DNA from: Nocardioides sp. ChNu-153
GTDB lineage: Bacteria; Actinomycetota; Actinomycetes; Propionibacteriales; Nocardioidaceae
Assembly (NCBI RefSeq): GCF_030466625.1
Contig: NZ_JADEVT010000009.1
Coordinates: 1-64,000, forward strand
Direction of reading: 5' to 3'
Length of the DNA stretch: 64,000 nucleotides
The notes beneath the pieces are model-generated. The model searched no databases and was not told where the DNA came from. It was given only the letters and a program-made list of their open reading frames with translations. The position numbers and the translations under genes were made by a program. Shown one piece after another: positions 46,413 to 53,674 of the stretch (the first letter of the stretch is position 1; each line of letters opens with the position of its first letter).

Positions 46413-47009
46413 TCATCCCCGGCTGCTGCGTGCCGTGCGGCCCTTCGTGATGCCGACCATCTCCTGGGTGCGGTCGTCGTCGCGCTCGACGCGCCAGGCG
46501 AGGGCGACGGTGGTCGGGGGCAGGTCCGTCACGGGGCGGTGGACGACGTCCTTGCGGTGGTGCAGCCGGGCGAGCGCCAGGGGGAGCACCGCCACCCCCG
46601 AACCGCTGGCCGCGACCTCGACCGCCTCGCGGTCGCTCATCGCCGGCCAGGGCAGGCGCTCCACGCGGGCGACCTCGCTCCAGCCGGGCACCCGGGCGGG
46701 GTCGGTGACGAGCTGCTCGTCGGCGAGGTCGGCGAGCTCGACCTCCTCCACCGCGCCGACGACGTGGTCGAGACCCGCGACGACGACCTGCTGCTCGTCG
46801 TACAGGCGCACGACGTGGAGCCCGTCGGTGGCGACGGGCAGGCGGACGAGGCACATGTCGACCTCGTCGTCGCGCAGCACCTGCTCCTGGTCGCTCGCGG
46901 ACACCGGCACCAGCTCGAGGCGCTCGCGGGGGTGGCGCTCGCGCCAGCGGGCGGCCCACTTGTCGGGGGTGGCGCCGTCGACGAAGCCGAGGCGGAAGGT
47001 CGTGGTCAC
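46413..47009 (-). CDS. LysR-type substrate-binding domain protein lacking HTH
   Basis: A 198-residue protein matching only the effector-binding half of LysR regulators: FRLGFVDGATPDKWAARW at the start, CLVRLPVATDGLHVVRLYDE and VAASGSGVAVLPLALARLHH. No helix-turn-helix precedes it in any frame, and the GTG at 47009 begins right at the domain. It may be a ligand-sensing partner of another regulator. It lies just upstream of the BCCT gene in the same direction and divergent from the SatD gene. Confidence 0.75.
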   Translation of the reverse strand: MTTTFRLGFVDGATPDKWAARWRERHPRERLELVPVSASDQEQVLRDDEVDMCLVRLPVATDGLHVVRLYDEQQVVVAGLDHVVGAVEEVELADLADEQLVTDPARVPGWSEVARVERLPWPAMSDREAVEVAASGSGVAVLPLALARLHHRKDVVHRPVTDLPPTTVALAWRVERDDDRTQEMVGITKGRTARSSRG

Positions 47010-47054
47010 GGGGCCAGCACATCACGCGCGACCTCGCAGGGCCGCACGGCGGAC

Positions 47055-47071
47055 TTAAGCGTATGCCTTCA
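47055..47071. promoter_or_regulatory. SatD-region operator site 1
   Basis: TTAAGCGTATGCCTTCA, an imperfect AAG-N7-CTT palindrome, with the second copy centred 28 bp further. AT-rich in a GC-rich background. Confidence 0.65.
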
Positions 47072-47082
47072 TTCTCGCGAAG

Positions 47083-47099
47083 TTAAGGAATATGCTTAA
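47083..47099. promoter_or_regulatory. SatD-region operator site 2
   Basis: TTAAG-GAATATG-CTTAA, a perfect 5-7-5 inverted repeat. It contains the -10 element TATGCT (47091-47096), 7 nt before the ATG at 47104; bound regulator would block the satD promoter. Confidence 0.75.
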
Positions 47100-47103
47100 C
47101 CCC

Positions 47104-47784
47104 ATGGTCGTCTACGCCGTCATCGGCGACATCGTGGGCTCGCGCCGGGCCGCCTCCCGCGCCGCGGTGCAGGACGCCCTCGGGCCCGCCCTCGCCCGCG
47201 TCGACGCCGTCGTGCCGTCCCTCGACGGGCTCCTGCCCACGGTGGGCGACGAGTTCCAGGGCGTCTACGCGACCCTGGAGGACGCCGTCTCCGCCACCCT
47301 CCTCGCGCGCCTGCACCTGCTGCCGCACGCCGACACACGGTACGGCGTGGGGGCCGGCGAGCGCGAGGTCCTCGACGCCACGCGCACCCCGCCGGTGCAG
47401 GACGGCTCGGCCTGGTGGACGGCCCGCGCCGCCATCGACGAGCTGGGCCGCCCGTCCGCCCGGGCCCGCCGCGGCTGGTACGACGCCACCCACGCCCCGG
47501 GGGGACCCGGCGGGGCCGGCCTCGTCAACGCCTACCTCCTGTGCCGCGACGCCCTCGTCGACCGGCTGGGGGAGCGCGGGCAGCGCATCCTGGCGGCCTC
47601 GCTCGCCGGCGCGAGCCAGCGCGAGATCGCGGCGGCCGAGGGCATCTCGGAGCCGGCGGTCTCCCAGCACCTGCGGCGCGGCGTCGGCGCGGTGCGCGAC
47701 GCCCACGCCGAGCTGCGGCGGTTCGCCGCCGCGACCGGCGCCGCCCACGCCGACGGGACGGGTGGACGCCCGACCCCGATGTGA
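47104..47784 (+). CDS. SatD family protein with C-terminal sigma-4-like HTH
   Basis: A 226-residue SatD-family protein. VVYAVIGDIVGSRRAASRAA, GDEFQGVYATLEDA and RYGVGAGEREVLD are the conserved N-terminal blocks. The C-terminus has a region-4-like helix-turn-helix, ASLAGASQREIAAAEGISEP followed by AVSQHLRRG. ATG at 47104 is preferred over 47092, because the latter overlaps the operator and -10; the transcript would be leaderless. The double palindrome upstream suggests autoregulation through its own HTH. Biological role of SatD is poorly known. Confidence 0.85.
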   Translation: MVVYAVIGDIVGSRRAASRAAVQDALGPALARVDAVVPSLDGLLPTVGDEFQGVYATLEDAVSATLLARLHLLPHADTRYGVGAGEREVLDATRTPPVQDGSAWWTARAAIDELGRPSARARRGWYDATHAPGGPGGAGLVNAYLLCRDALVDRLGERGQRILAASLAGASQREIAAAEGISEPAVSQHLRRGVGAVRDAHAELRRFAAATGAAHADGTGGRPTPM

Positions 47785-47823
47785 GGATCGGGCGAAGATC
47801 CTGCTAACGTCTCCTCCGCACTC

Positions 47824-47908
47824 GTCCGGGTGGCGGAATTGGCAGACGCGCTAGCTTGAGGTGCTAGTGCCCTTATTGGGCATGGGGGTTCAAGTCCCCC
47901 CTCGGACA
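47824..47908 (+). tRNA. tRNA-Leu (GAG)
   Basis: An 85-nt class II tRNA: acceptor GTCCGGG pairs with CTCGGAC (one G-U), the anticodon loop TTGAGGT lies between CTAGC and GCTAG and reads GAG, and a long variable arm (TGCCCTTATTGGGCA) precedes the T-arm GGTTCAAGTCC. Confidence 0.95.
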
Positions 47909-47913
47909 CCGGA

Positions 47914-47949
47914 ACCGGCCTCGGATCTCCTCGGAGATCCGGGGCCGGT
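47914..47949. terminator. Hairpin after tRNA-Leu
   Basis: A 16-bp stem (47914-47929 with 47934-47949, starting ACCGGCC and ending GGCCGGT) with a 4-nt loop, right after the tRNA. Confidence 0.88.
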
Positions 47950-48024
47950 CGCATTCTCGGGGGCGCGTTCCCGGGGACTGCACTTCTGGAGCGCGGCCGC
48001 CCGCGCTCTGGTACGACGTGGGGT

Positions 48025-48591
48025 GTGAGCGACCACGAGCCTGAGCAGGCCCTCCACGTCAGCCCGTCCGCGCGGGGGCAGCTCCCGGTGGTGGCAGCCC
48101 TCGTCGCGGTCTGGTGCTTCTACCCCGTGCTCGGCCTCACCGGTGTCATCGGCCCCTGGCTCGTCGTGATCGGCATGGTGGTGTTCGGGTGGGTGGTGCT
48201 CCTGGGGGTGCGGTCCGTGCTGCGCACCCGCCGGTCGTCGTGGGAGCTCCGTCTCGACCACGACGGGGTGACGGTGCGGGACCACCCGACGGTGCCGTGG
48301 TCCGGCCTGCGGCAGGTGCGGGTCACCGGGCTCCGCCCCCGGTGGATGTTCTGGGCGTCGTTCGGCTACCGGGTCGTCGCATTCGTCGGACGGCCGGGGA
48401 TCGACCTGCCGTCGCTCCCGTCGTCGCGGCTCACGGGCCCGGTGACCGTGGCGGGCACGCTCGGTGTCCGGCTGCGGCAGTGCTGGTACGGCACGCAGCT
48501 GCTCGTCATGCCCTACGCCGTGGACGCCTCCGCCGCCACCATCGCCGACGCGGTGCAACGGTTCAGCGACGTCCCCGTGCGCCGCGGCTGA
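48025..48591 (+). CDS. Membrane protein with PH-like domain
   Basis: A 188-residue protein with two hydrophobic segments close to the N-terminus (LPVVAALVAVWCFYPVLGLT and WLVVIGMVVFGWVVLLGV) and a soluble C-terminus with a PH-like pattern (SSWELRLDHDGVTVRDHPT, VPWSGLRQVRVTG). I do not recognise a family with confidence. GTG at 48025 is 8 nt from a TACGAC hexamer. Convergent with the inositol-phosphatase gene, across a hairpin. Confidence 0.7.
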   Translation: MSDHEPEQALHVSPSARGQLPVVAALVAVWCFYPVLGLTGVIGPWLVVIGMVVFGWVVLLGVRSVLRTRRSSWELRLDHDGVTVRDHPTVPWSGLRQVRVTGLRPRWMFWASFGYRVVAFVGRPGIDLPSLPSSRLTGPVTVAGTLGVRLRQCWYGTQLLVMPYAVDASAATIADAVQRFSDVPVRRG

Positions 48592-48604
48592 GCGGCGCCC
48601 GCGG

Positions 48605-48626
48605 CCGGGGCCCAGCCGGGCCCCGG
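48605..48626. terminator. Bidirectional hairpin
   Basis: CCGGGGCCC and GGGCCCCGG pair perfectly around AGCC, in the 39-bp gap between convergent genes. Confidence 0.75.
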
Positions 48627-48630
48627 ATCC

Positions 48631-49419
48631 TCAGCGCCGCGGCAGCGGGAGCGCGCCGGCCAGGCCCCGGACGAGCGCGAGCACCTCGGCGTCGGCCGCG
48701 GCGACCAGCCCGAACGGCGGGTCCTGCTGGGGGCGGTACGCCGTACCGTCGAAGTGGCCCACCGCGCCGCCGGCCTCGGTCAGCAGCAGGGAGCCGGGGG
48801 CGTGGTCCCACGGCTTGGTCGAGCCGAACACGGCGTAGTCGGCGGCACCCTCGACCAGCTTCGGGTAGTCGACGCCGCAGCACACCCAGGTCAGCTCGAG
48901 GGCGCGGAGCGTGCCGAGCGCGCGCCCGACCCAGGAGCGGCGACCGGTCACGCCGTGCAGGTCCGCCGCCACGGGCGGTCGCTGCAGCCGCTCGCCGTCG
49001 CGCCAGGCCCCGGCGCCGCGCTCCGCGACGTACGCCGCCTCGTGCTGCGGCTGCCAGATCCAGCTGCGGACGACCTCGCCCGCCCGCAGCTCCGCGACCA
49101 TCACGGCGTGGTCGGGGGAGCCGTGCACGAAGTTCCGCGTCCCGTCCACGGGGTCGAGGGTGAAGGCGTGGTCGGCGGTGCGGAACGCGTCCAGCAGGCC
49201 CGCGTCGTCGGCGACGGCCTCCTCGCCCAGCACGAGGGCGGACGGGTAGGCCCGGCGCAGGGCCTCGCCGATGCGCGCCTCGGCCTCGCGGTCGGCGGCG
49301 GTCACGAGGTCACCGGGGCCCTTCTCGCCCACCTCGTCGTCGGTCAGGTGACCGAACCGTGGCGTCACCACCTCGGCGGCGACCTCCTGGATGAGCCTGA
49401 GCACGTCGTCGGTGTCCAC
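48631..49419 (-). CDS. Inositol monophosphatase family protein
   Basis: A 262-residue Mg-dependent phosphatase. GEEAVADDAGLLDAF has the first metal Glu, LDPVDGTRNFVHG the D-x-x-D-G-T site, and PWDHAPGSLLLTEAGGAVGH the final W-D-x-A-x-G motif. Family members include inositol, histidinol and fructose-bisphosphate phosphatases; this one is not assigned, although inositol phosphate would fit mycothiol and phosphatidylinositol metabolism. GTG at 49419 is 7 nt from TACGTT on the minus strand (49427-49432), so leaderless. Confidence 0.88.
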   Translation of the reverse strand: MDTDDVLRLIQEVAAEVVTPRFGHLTDDEVGEKGPGDLVTAADREAEARIGEALRRAYPSALVLGEEAVADDAGLLDAFRTADHAFTLDPVDGTRNFVHGSPDHAVMVAELRAGEVVRSWIWQPQHEAAYVAERGAGAWRDGERLQRPPVAADLHGVTGRRSWVGRALGTLRALELTWVCCGVDYPKLVEGAADYAVFGSTKPWDHAPGSLLLTEAGGAVGHFDGTAYRPQQDPPFGLVAAADAEVLALVRGLAGALPLPRR

Positions 49420-49500
49420 GGGAGGCAACGTAGCGCCCGCCCCCGGGCCGGCGGCCCGCAGAGCGACGTATCCCACCCGGGGGCCCGGGTACCAGACGGC

Positions 49501-50268
49501 ATGGCCCATCCCCTCCGCCCGTCCGTCGTGATCGAGCAGGTCGCGCCGGGGCTGCACCGCCTCGGTCACGGTCCCGTCAACCTGTACGTCGTCCAGGACG
49601 GTGACCGCGTCGGCCTCGTCGACGCGGGCCTCCCCGCCACGCGGCCGGCCGTCGTCGAGCTGCTCGATCGGCTCGGTCACGCGCCGGGCGACGTCGAGGC
49701 GATCGCCGTCACCCACGCCCACTTCGACCACCTCGGGTTCGCCCGCTGGATGCAGGAGGAGCACGGCGTCCCCGTGCTCGTGCACCCCGACGACGGCCAC
49801 CTCGCGGCCCACCCCTACAGCTACCGCCCGCGGCACAACCGGTTCGCGTTCGCGGGCCGCCACCCCGGCGGGTGGCCCCACCTGGCGGCCATGACGTCCC
49901 TGGGGGCGTTGCGCGTGCGGCCACCGCTGCGCACCACGCCGATGCTGCCGGGCGCGCTGGCCTCGTTCCCCCAGGGCCCCCGCGTCATCGCGACGCCGGG
50001 CCACACCGACGGCCACACGGTGCTGCACTTCCCGGGGGCCTCGGCGGTGGTGACCGGCGACGCGCTCGTCACCCTCGACCCCTACACCGGACGACGCGGC
50101 CCGCGCGTGGTCGCGTCGGGGGCCACGAAGGACCCGGAGGTGGCGGTCCGCTCGCTCGAGGCCATCGCAGCCACGGGCGCCGAGGTGGTGCTGCCGGGCC
50201 ACGGCCTGCCCTGGTACGACGGAGCCGCGGCCGCCGCCGACCGCGCGGCCGAGGCGGGGGTGGCGTGA
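49501..50268 (+). CDS. MBL fold metallohydrolase
   Basis: A 255-residue metallo-beta-lactamase-fold hydrolase, glyoxalase II-like. THAHFDH is the metal motif, TPGHTDGHTVLHF the second, TGDAL the third, and LPGHG the last His. Substrate unknown. ATG at 49501 begins MAHPLRPSVV; its stop overlaps the following hemerythrin-like gene (TGATG). Divergent from the inositol-phosphatase gene. Confidence 0.87.
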   Translation: MAHPLRPSVVIEQVAPGLHRLGHGPVNLYVVQDGDRVGLVDAGLPATRPAVVELLDRLGHAPGDVEAIAVTHAHFDHLGFARWMQEEHGVPVLVHPDDGHLAAHPYSYRPRHNRFAFAGRHPGGWPHLAAMTSLGALRVRPPLRTTPMLPGALASFPQGPRVIATPGHTDGHTVLHFPGASAVVTGDALVTLDPYTGRRGPRVVASGATKDPEVAVRSLEAIAATGAEVVLPGHGLPWYDGAAAAADRAAEAGVA

Positions 50269-50993
50269 TGGCCCGCTCGATCGCCGACCAGACGGACGCC
50301 GAGCTGGGCGGCACCTGGAGCATCCTCGTCCGCCAGAAGCGGGACCACGTCCACCTCGACCGGCTGCTGCACCAGCTGGGTGAGACCAGGCCCAGCAGCA
50401 CCGAGCGGCGCGACGTGCTCCACCGGGTCGCCCGGCTCGTCTTCCCGCACGCCTTCGCGGAGGAGTCCGTCGTCTGGCCCGCCGCCCGTCGCGTGCTGCC
50501 CGACGGGGAGGCGCTGACGCTGCAGGTGGAGCAGGAGCACCAGGAGGTCAACGAGCTCTGGACCGAGCTCGAGTCCGACGGTCTCCCGCTCGAGCGGCAC
50601 CAGGCCCTCGTCGACCGTCTCGTCGAGGTGCTCCGCGAGGACGTCCGCGACGAGGAGGACGCGTTGCTGCCGCGCCTGCAGGACGCGCTGTCGACCGCCC
50701 GCCTGCGCGCCCTCGGGGTGGCCTGGGAGGCGGTGCGGCGCACCGCCCCGACCCGTCCGCACCCGCTGGTGGCCCGGCGCCCGCCGGGCAACGCCCTCGC
50801 GGCGCTGCCGCTGACGGTCATCGACCGCAGCCGCGACCTGCTGGACGTCGGGGCCCGGCACGGGTCAGCCGCGATGGCCCCCGCGCTGCACCGGGGCAGC
50901 ACCGCCCTGGCCGGCGTCGCCGGCCGCGTGGAGCAGGCCGGCGTGCTGCGGCACGGCGACCGCCCCAGCACCCACCGGGGCCGCGATCGCTGA
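50268..50993 (+). CDS. Hemerythrin-like (HHE) domain protein
   Basis: A 241-residue four-helix protein with the HHE iron pattern. RDHVHLDRLLHQL gives the first His, LVFPHAFAEESVVWP the second (H-x3-E-E), VEQEHQEVNELW the third and VRDEEDALLPRL the last acidic ligands, although one His of the second half is replaced. The C-terminal third is basic and non-conserved. The ATG overlaps the MBL stop. Sensing or storing oxygen, NO or iron is typical; a role in redox protection with the nearby Mn-catalase is inference. Confidence 0.82.
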   Translation: MARSIADQTDAELGGTWSILVRQKRDHVHLDRLLHQLGETRPSSTERRDVLHRVARLVFPHAFAEESVVWPAARRVLPDGEALTLQVEQEHQEVNELWTELESDGLPLERHQALVDRLVEVLREDVRDEEDALLPRLQDALSTARLRALGVAWEAVRRTAPTRPHPLVARRPPGNALAALPLTVIDRSRDLLDVGARHGSAAMAPALHRGSTALAGVAGRVEQAGVLRHGDRPSTHRGRDR

Positions 50994-51170
50994 GGCGGTC
51001 GCGACCACCACCGACCGGACCGACAGGCCCGGAGCCACCGCGGCGCGCGCCCACCGGCGCGCGCCGCGGCGCGCGGCGAGGAAGACGGCACCCAGCACGG
51101 CCAGGTAGAGCGTGGCCAGCGCCGGGGCGGCCGGGGTCGAGGCGAGCTGGGACAGCAGGGCGACGGTCAT
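50865..51170 (-). CDS. Small membrane protein, hypothetical
   Basis: A 101-residue protein with one clear hydrophobic segment after the start, ALATLYLAVLGAVFLAARRG, and a second weaker one (SVVVATASAIAAPVGAGAVA). The ATG at 51170 has a good GGAGG 5 nt away, which argues that it is real. The last 129 bp overlap the hemerythrin gene in antisense, and the tail is low-complexity, so the end may not be conserved. It follows the heavy-metal exporter by 39 bp in the same direction. Confidence 0.5.
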   Translation of the reverse strand: MTVALLSQLASTPAAPALATLYLAVLGAVFLAARRGARRWARAAVAPGLSVRSVVVATASAIAAPVGAGAVAVPQHAGLLHAAGDAGQGGAAPVQRGGHRG

Positions 51171-51209
51171 GGCGGCCTCCGGAGTCGGTGGGCGGGTCAG
51201 GTGGGCGGG

Positions 51210-52352
51210 TCAGGTGAGCAGGAGCAGCAGGGTGCCGACGAGCAGCGCCGGCACGGTGGTCACCGCCGCGGCGACGACGGCCGAGCGGGGCTGCAGGGCG
51301 AGCATGGGGATGAGCGCGTCGCCGTCCTGGCTGAGGGCGTTGGCGACGAAGGTCGAGACGGGCATGCCGCCGGCGGCGAACAACCCGCAGAACACGATCT
51401 GGAGCGCGCAGCCGGGCACCAGCCCGACGAGCGCGGCCACCAGCACGCCGACGAACCCGACGAGCGGCAGGTCGGCGGGGGAGAAGCCGGTGGTGGCGGA
51501 GAGCAGGGACCAGCCGACGAACGCGAGCGCCACCCAGCTGGTGACCACCGCGACGTCGTGCGCGCCGGCCCGCAGCACGCCGGCCATGTCGCTGGGGTCC
51601 GCGGGGCACTGCTTCCCACGGCCTGCGAGCAGGTAGCAGAGCGCGGCCAGGGTGCCGGCGCACCCGACGACCAGCGACGGGTCGACTCCGCCGAGGGCGG
51701 GACCGAGCGCCGCGGGGTCGAGCAGCCGGAACGTGGCGGGAATGCTGAGCGCTGCGCCCACCACCAGCAGCAGCCACAAGACCGCCACGGGCGCCCGGGA
51801 GGCGTCGGCGAGGGAGACGGCGGGGACCGCCGTACCCGGCACGGGGCCCGGGAGCGGACCCGGCCGGCCCGTCGGAGCTGCCGGGCCGGTCGGGGGAGCG
51901 ACGGCGGCGGCGCCGACGAGCACGGGTACGCCGGGTGCGGCCGCCCGGGGGGCGTCGGCCCGGGGGTCGAGGCCGAGAGCGTCGACGACGTACCCGGTCA
52001 CCGCCCCGACCACGAGCATCAGCGCCTTGATCTGCACCATCAGCAGGGGGTCGGCCGCGAGGAGGACCCAGGAGGCGTCCCCCATCGTGGCGACGAGGGC
52101 GGCGACCGCGGTGCCGTAGGACACCGCGCCGCGGCCGTGGAGGCTGACCACCAGGATCGCGCCGCCGCAGCCCGGGGGCATGGTGAGGGCGGCCCCCGCC
52201 AGTGGGGCCAGCCGGCGGCGACGACGCAGGACGTCGTCGATCCGGTGGCCCCACCGCAGGCGCGCCCAGCCGAAGGGGGCGACCAGGAGGGCGACGAAGA
52301 CGCCGACCCCGAGGAACGCGTCCGCCATCGGGCGCCAGAGGAGCTCGGTCAT
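51210..52352 (-). CDS. Putative 10-TM heavy-metal (manganese) exporter, ArsP_2-like
   Basis: A 380-residue membrane protein with about ten hydrophobic segments around a Pro/Gly/Ala-rich cytosolic loop (about residues 130-180). LTMPPGCGGAILVVSLHGRG and LVGLVPGCALQIVFCGLFAA are paired P-G-C-motif repeats, the hallmark of the ArsP_2 / putative manganese transporter family. The two repeats suggest an internal duplication and a metal site made of the paired Cys. ATG at 52352. Located directly downstream of Mn-catalase (12-bp gap), so manganese is the likely substrate. Confidence 0.75.
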   Translation of the reverse strand: MTELLWRPMADAFLGVGVFVALLVAPFGWARLRWGHRIDDVLRRRRRLAPLAGAALTMPPGCGGAILVVSLHGRGAVSYGTAVAALVATMGDASWVLLAADPLLMVQIKALMLVVGAVTGYVVDALGLDPRADAPRAAAPGVPVLVGAAAVAPPTGPAAPTGRPGPLPGPVPGTAVPAVSLADASRAPVAVLWLLLVVGAALSIPATFRLLDPAALGPALGGVDPSLVVGCAGTLAALCYLLAGRGKQCPADPSDMAGVLRAGAHDVAVVTSWVALAFVGWSLLSATTGFSPADLPLVGFVGVLVAALVGLVPGCALQIVFCGLFAAGGMPVSTFVANALSQDGDALIPMLALQPRSAVVAAAVTTVPALLVGTLLLLLT

Positions 52353-52363
52353 GGGTGGTCAGC

Positions 52364-53281
52364 TCACTCGCCGGTGAGCTTCTCCTTCGCCTTGTGCAGG
52401 AGGTTCTCGGCACCCTGCGCGTAGGCGCCGGCCGCGTTGCCCGGCTTGCCGGGGCCCTTGCTCCCGTCGTACGTCGCGAAGAGCAGCGGGTCGGGGGCGG
52501 GCACCTCCTGGATGTCGTCCCCGAGCGGGCGGCCCTCCTCGAAGGCGATCGTGTGACCCCCGATGATCGTCGTGCCCTGCGCCCAGCGGCCCTCGTGGGC
52601 GGTGCTGCCCTCGTGGAAGCTGTAGAACGTGCGTCCGGGCTCCGTCTTCTCCTCGGCGGCGAGGGAGTCCTCGATGCCGTCGGTGAAGCCGTCCTCGATG
52701 AGCTGCTCGATGCCGAGCAGCCACTGCTGCTGGTGGAACGTGTCGCGGGCCAGGTTGAACTGCAGCGTCTCCTTGACCCCCGGGTCGTCCGTCATCTGGT
52801 AGACGCGGGCGGTCTGCAGCCGGCTCTGCGCCTCGGCCGCGACGTTGCTGCGGAAGTCGGTGAGCAGGCTGCCGCTGGCCACGATGTAGCCGCCGTTCCA
52901 CGGCACGCCCTGGCTGTTGGTGGGGGTCGCGGCGCCGCCGGTGACGATGGCGTGCTGCACGTTCTGGCCCCCGAGGACCGCGGCGAGCGCCGGGTTGGCG
53001 GCGGCGGCCTCGGCCTGGGTCTCGGACGGGGCGCCCTCGAGGAGGCGGGCCATCATCGTCACGAGCATCTCGACGTGGCCGATCTCCTCCGTCCCGATGT
53101 CCATGATCATGTCCTTGTACTTGCCGGGCATCCGGCAGTTCCAGCCCTGCCAGAGGTACTGCATCATCACGGTCATCTCGCCGAACTGACCGCCGACGAG
53201 CTCCTGCAGCTTCGCTGCGAAGAGGGCGTCGGGGCGCTCCGGCTTGACGTCGAACTGGAGCTCCTTGCTGTGGCGGAACAC
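52364..53281 (-). CDS. Manganese catalase
   Basis: A 305-residue non-haem Mn catalase with a ferritin-like fold. The metal ligands fit GGQFGEMTVMMQYLWQGW, IGTEEIGHVEMLVT and FNLARDTFHQQQW. It removes hydrogen peroxide with a dimanganese centre. The C-terminal half is less conserved and the last part (GAENLLHKAKEKLTGE) is basic and helical. GTG at 53281 has GAGGAGA upstream, followed by FRHSKELQFDV, the typical start. A second, haem-type catalase is in the window at 16469. Confidence 0.93.
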   Translation of the reverse strand: MFRHSKELQFDVKPERPDALFAAKLQELVGGQFGEMTVMMQYLWQGWNCRMPGKYKDMIMDIGTEEIGHVEMLVTMMARLLEGAPSETQAEAAAANPALAAVLGGQNVQHAIVTGGAATPTNSQGVPWNGGYIVASGSLLTDFRSNVAAEAQSRLQTARVYQMTDDPGVKETLQFNLARDTFHQQQWLLGIEQLIEDGFTDGIEDSLAAEEKTEPGRTFYSFHEGSTAHEGRWAQGTTIIGGHTIAFEEGRPLGDDIQEVPAPDPLLFATYDGSKGPGKPGNAAGAYAQGAENLLHKAKEKLTGE

Positions 53282-53360
53282 GGTGTCTCCTCTCGGCGGC
53301 GGCGACGGTCGCTGCCTCCCGACGACGACACTCACAGCCGGCCGTGACGCCGGCGTGGGC

Positions 53361-53378
53361 GCGACCGTGCGCGGTCGC
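53361..53378. promoter_or_regulatory. Hairpin/palindrome upstream of Mn-catalase
   Basis: GCGACCG, TGCG, CGGTCGC: a perfect 7-bp inverted repeat, 80 bp from the Mn-catalase start, in an otherwise unexplained control region. It may be an operator. Confidence 0.4.
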
Positions 53379-53400
53379 GTCGAACTCCCGTCGTCACCCC

Positions 53401-53484
53401 GTGGCCCTACTCGTGGCCCTACTCGTGGCCCTACTCGTGGCCCGTCTCGTAGCGCGTCTCGTGGCCCGCCCCGTGTCGCGCCCG
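53401..53484. repeat. 12-bp tandem repeat, seven units
   Basis: GTGGCCCTACTC occurs three times without change, then four increasingly changed units (GTGGCCCGTCTC, GTAGCGCGTCTC, GTGGCCCGCCCC, GTGTCGCGCCCG), the second of them already the most divergent in the middle of the unit. A minisatellite in the gap between Mn-catalase and the SARP gene. Confidence 0.9.
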
Positions 53485-53674
53485 CGCCGCCCCCGTGGCC
53501 CGTCGCGTCCGTGGTCCGTCGACCCGGCGTGGGGGCCGGCGCGACCCGGGCGTCACCCCCGCGTCACCGGGGCGTCACGACGGCCGCGAGGGCCCGCCGT
53601 ACCGGGCAGCAGGGGACCCGCATGAAGGCGACCGGCGCGGGCACCTGTAGGAGGGAGCAGGGGGAGGTACGAGG
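53485..53674. other. SARP promoter region
   Basis: About 190 bp without a credible gene. It holds three CGTCAC motifs at 53551, 53562 and 53573 and a possible TACCGG -10 at 53600. A GGGGGAGG ribosome site precedes the SARP ATG. Confidence 0.5.
53551..53578. promoter_or_regulatory. Direct repeats with 11-bp period (SARP-type site)
   Basis: Three CGTCAC units spaced exactly 11 bp apart, one helical turn, the geometry bound by SARP/AfsR regulators. They lie about 97 bp before the SARP gene start. Confidence 0.6.

Noticed and set aside
53401..53484. Protein with a VALLVALL repeat encoded by the 12-bp array
   Set aside because: The period of 12 bp produces an artificial hydrophobic repeat in every frame; there is no start context or homology.
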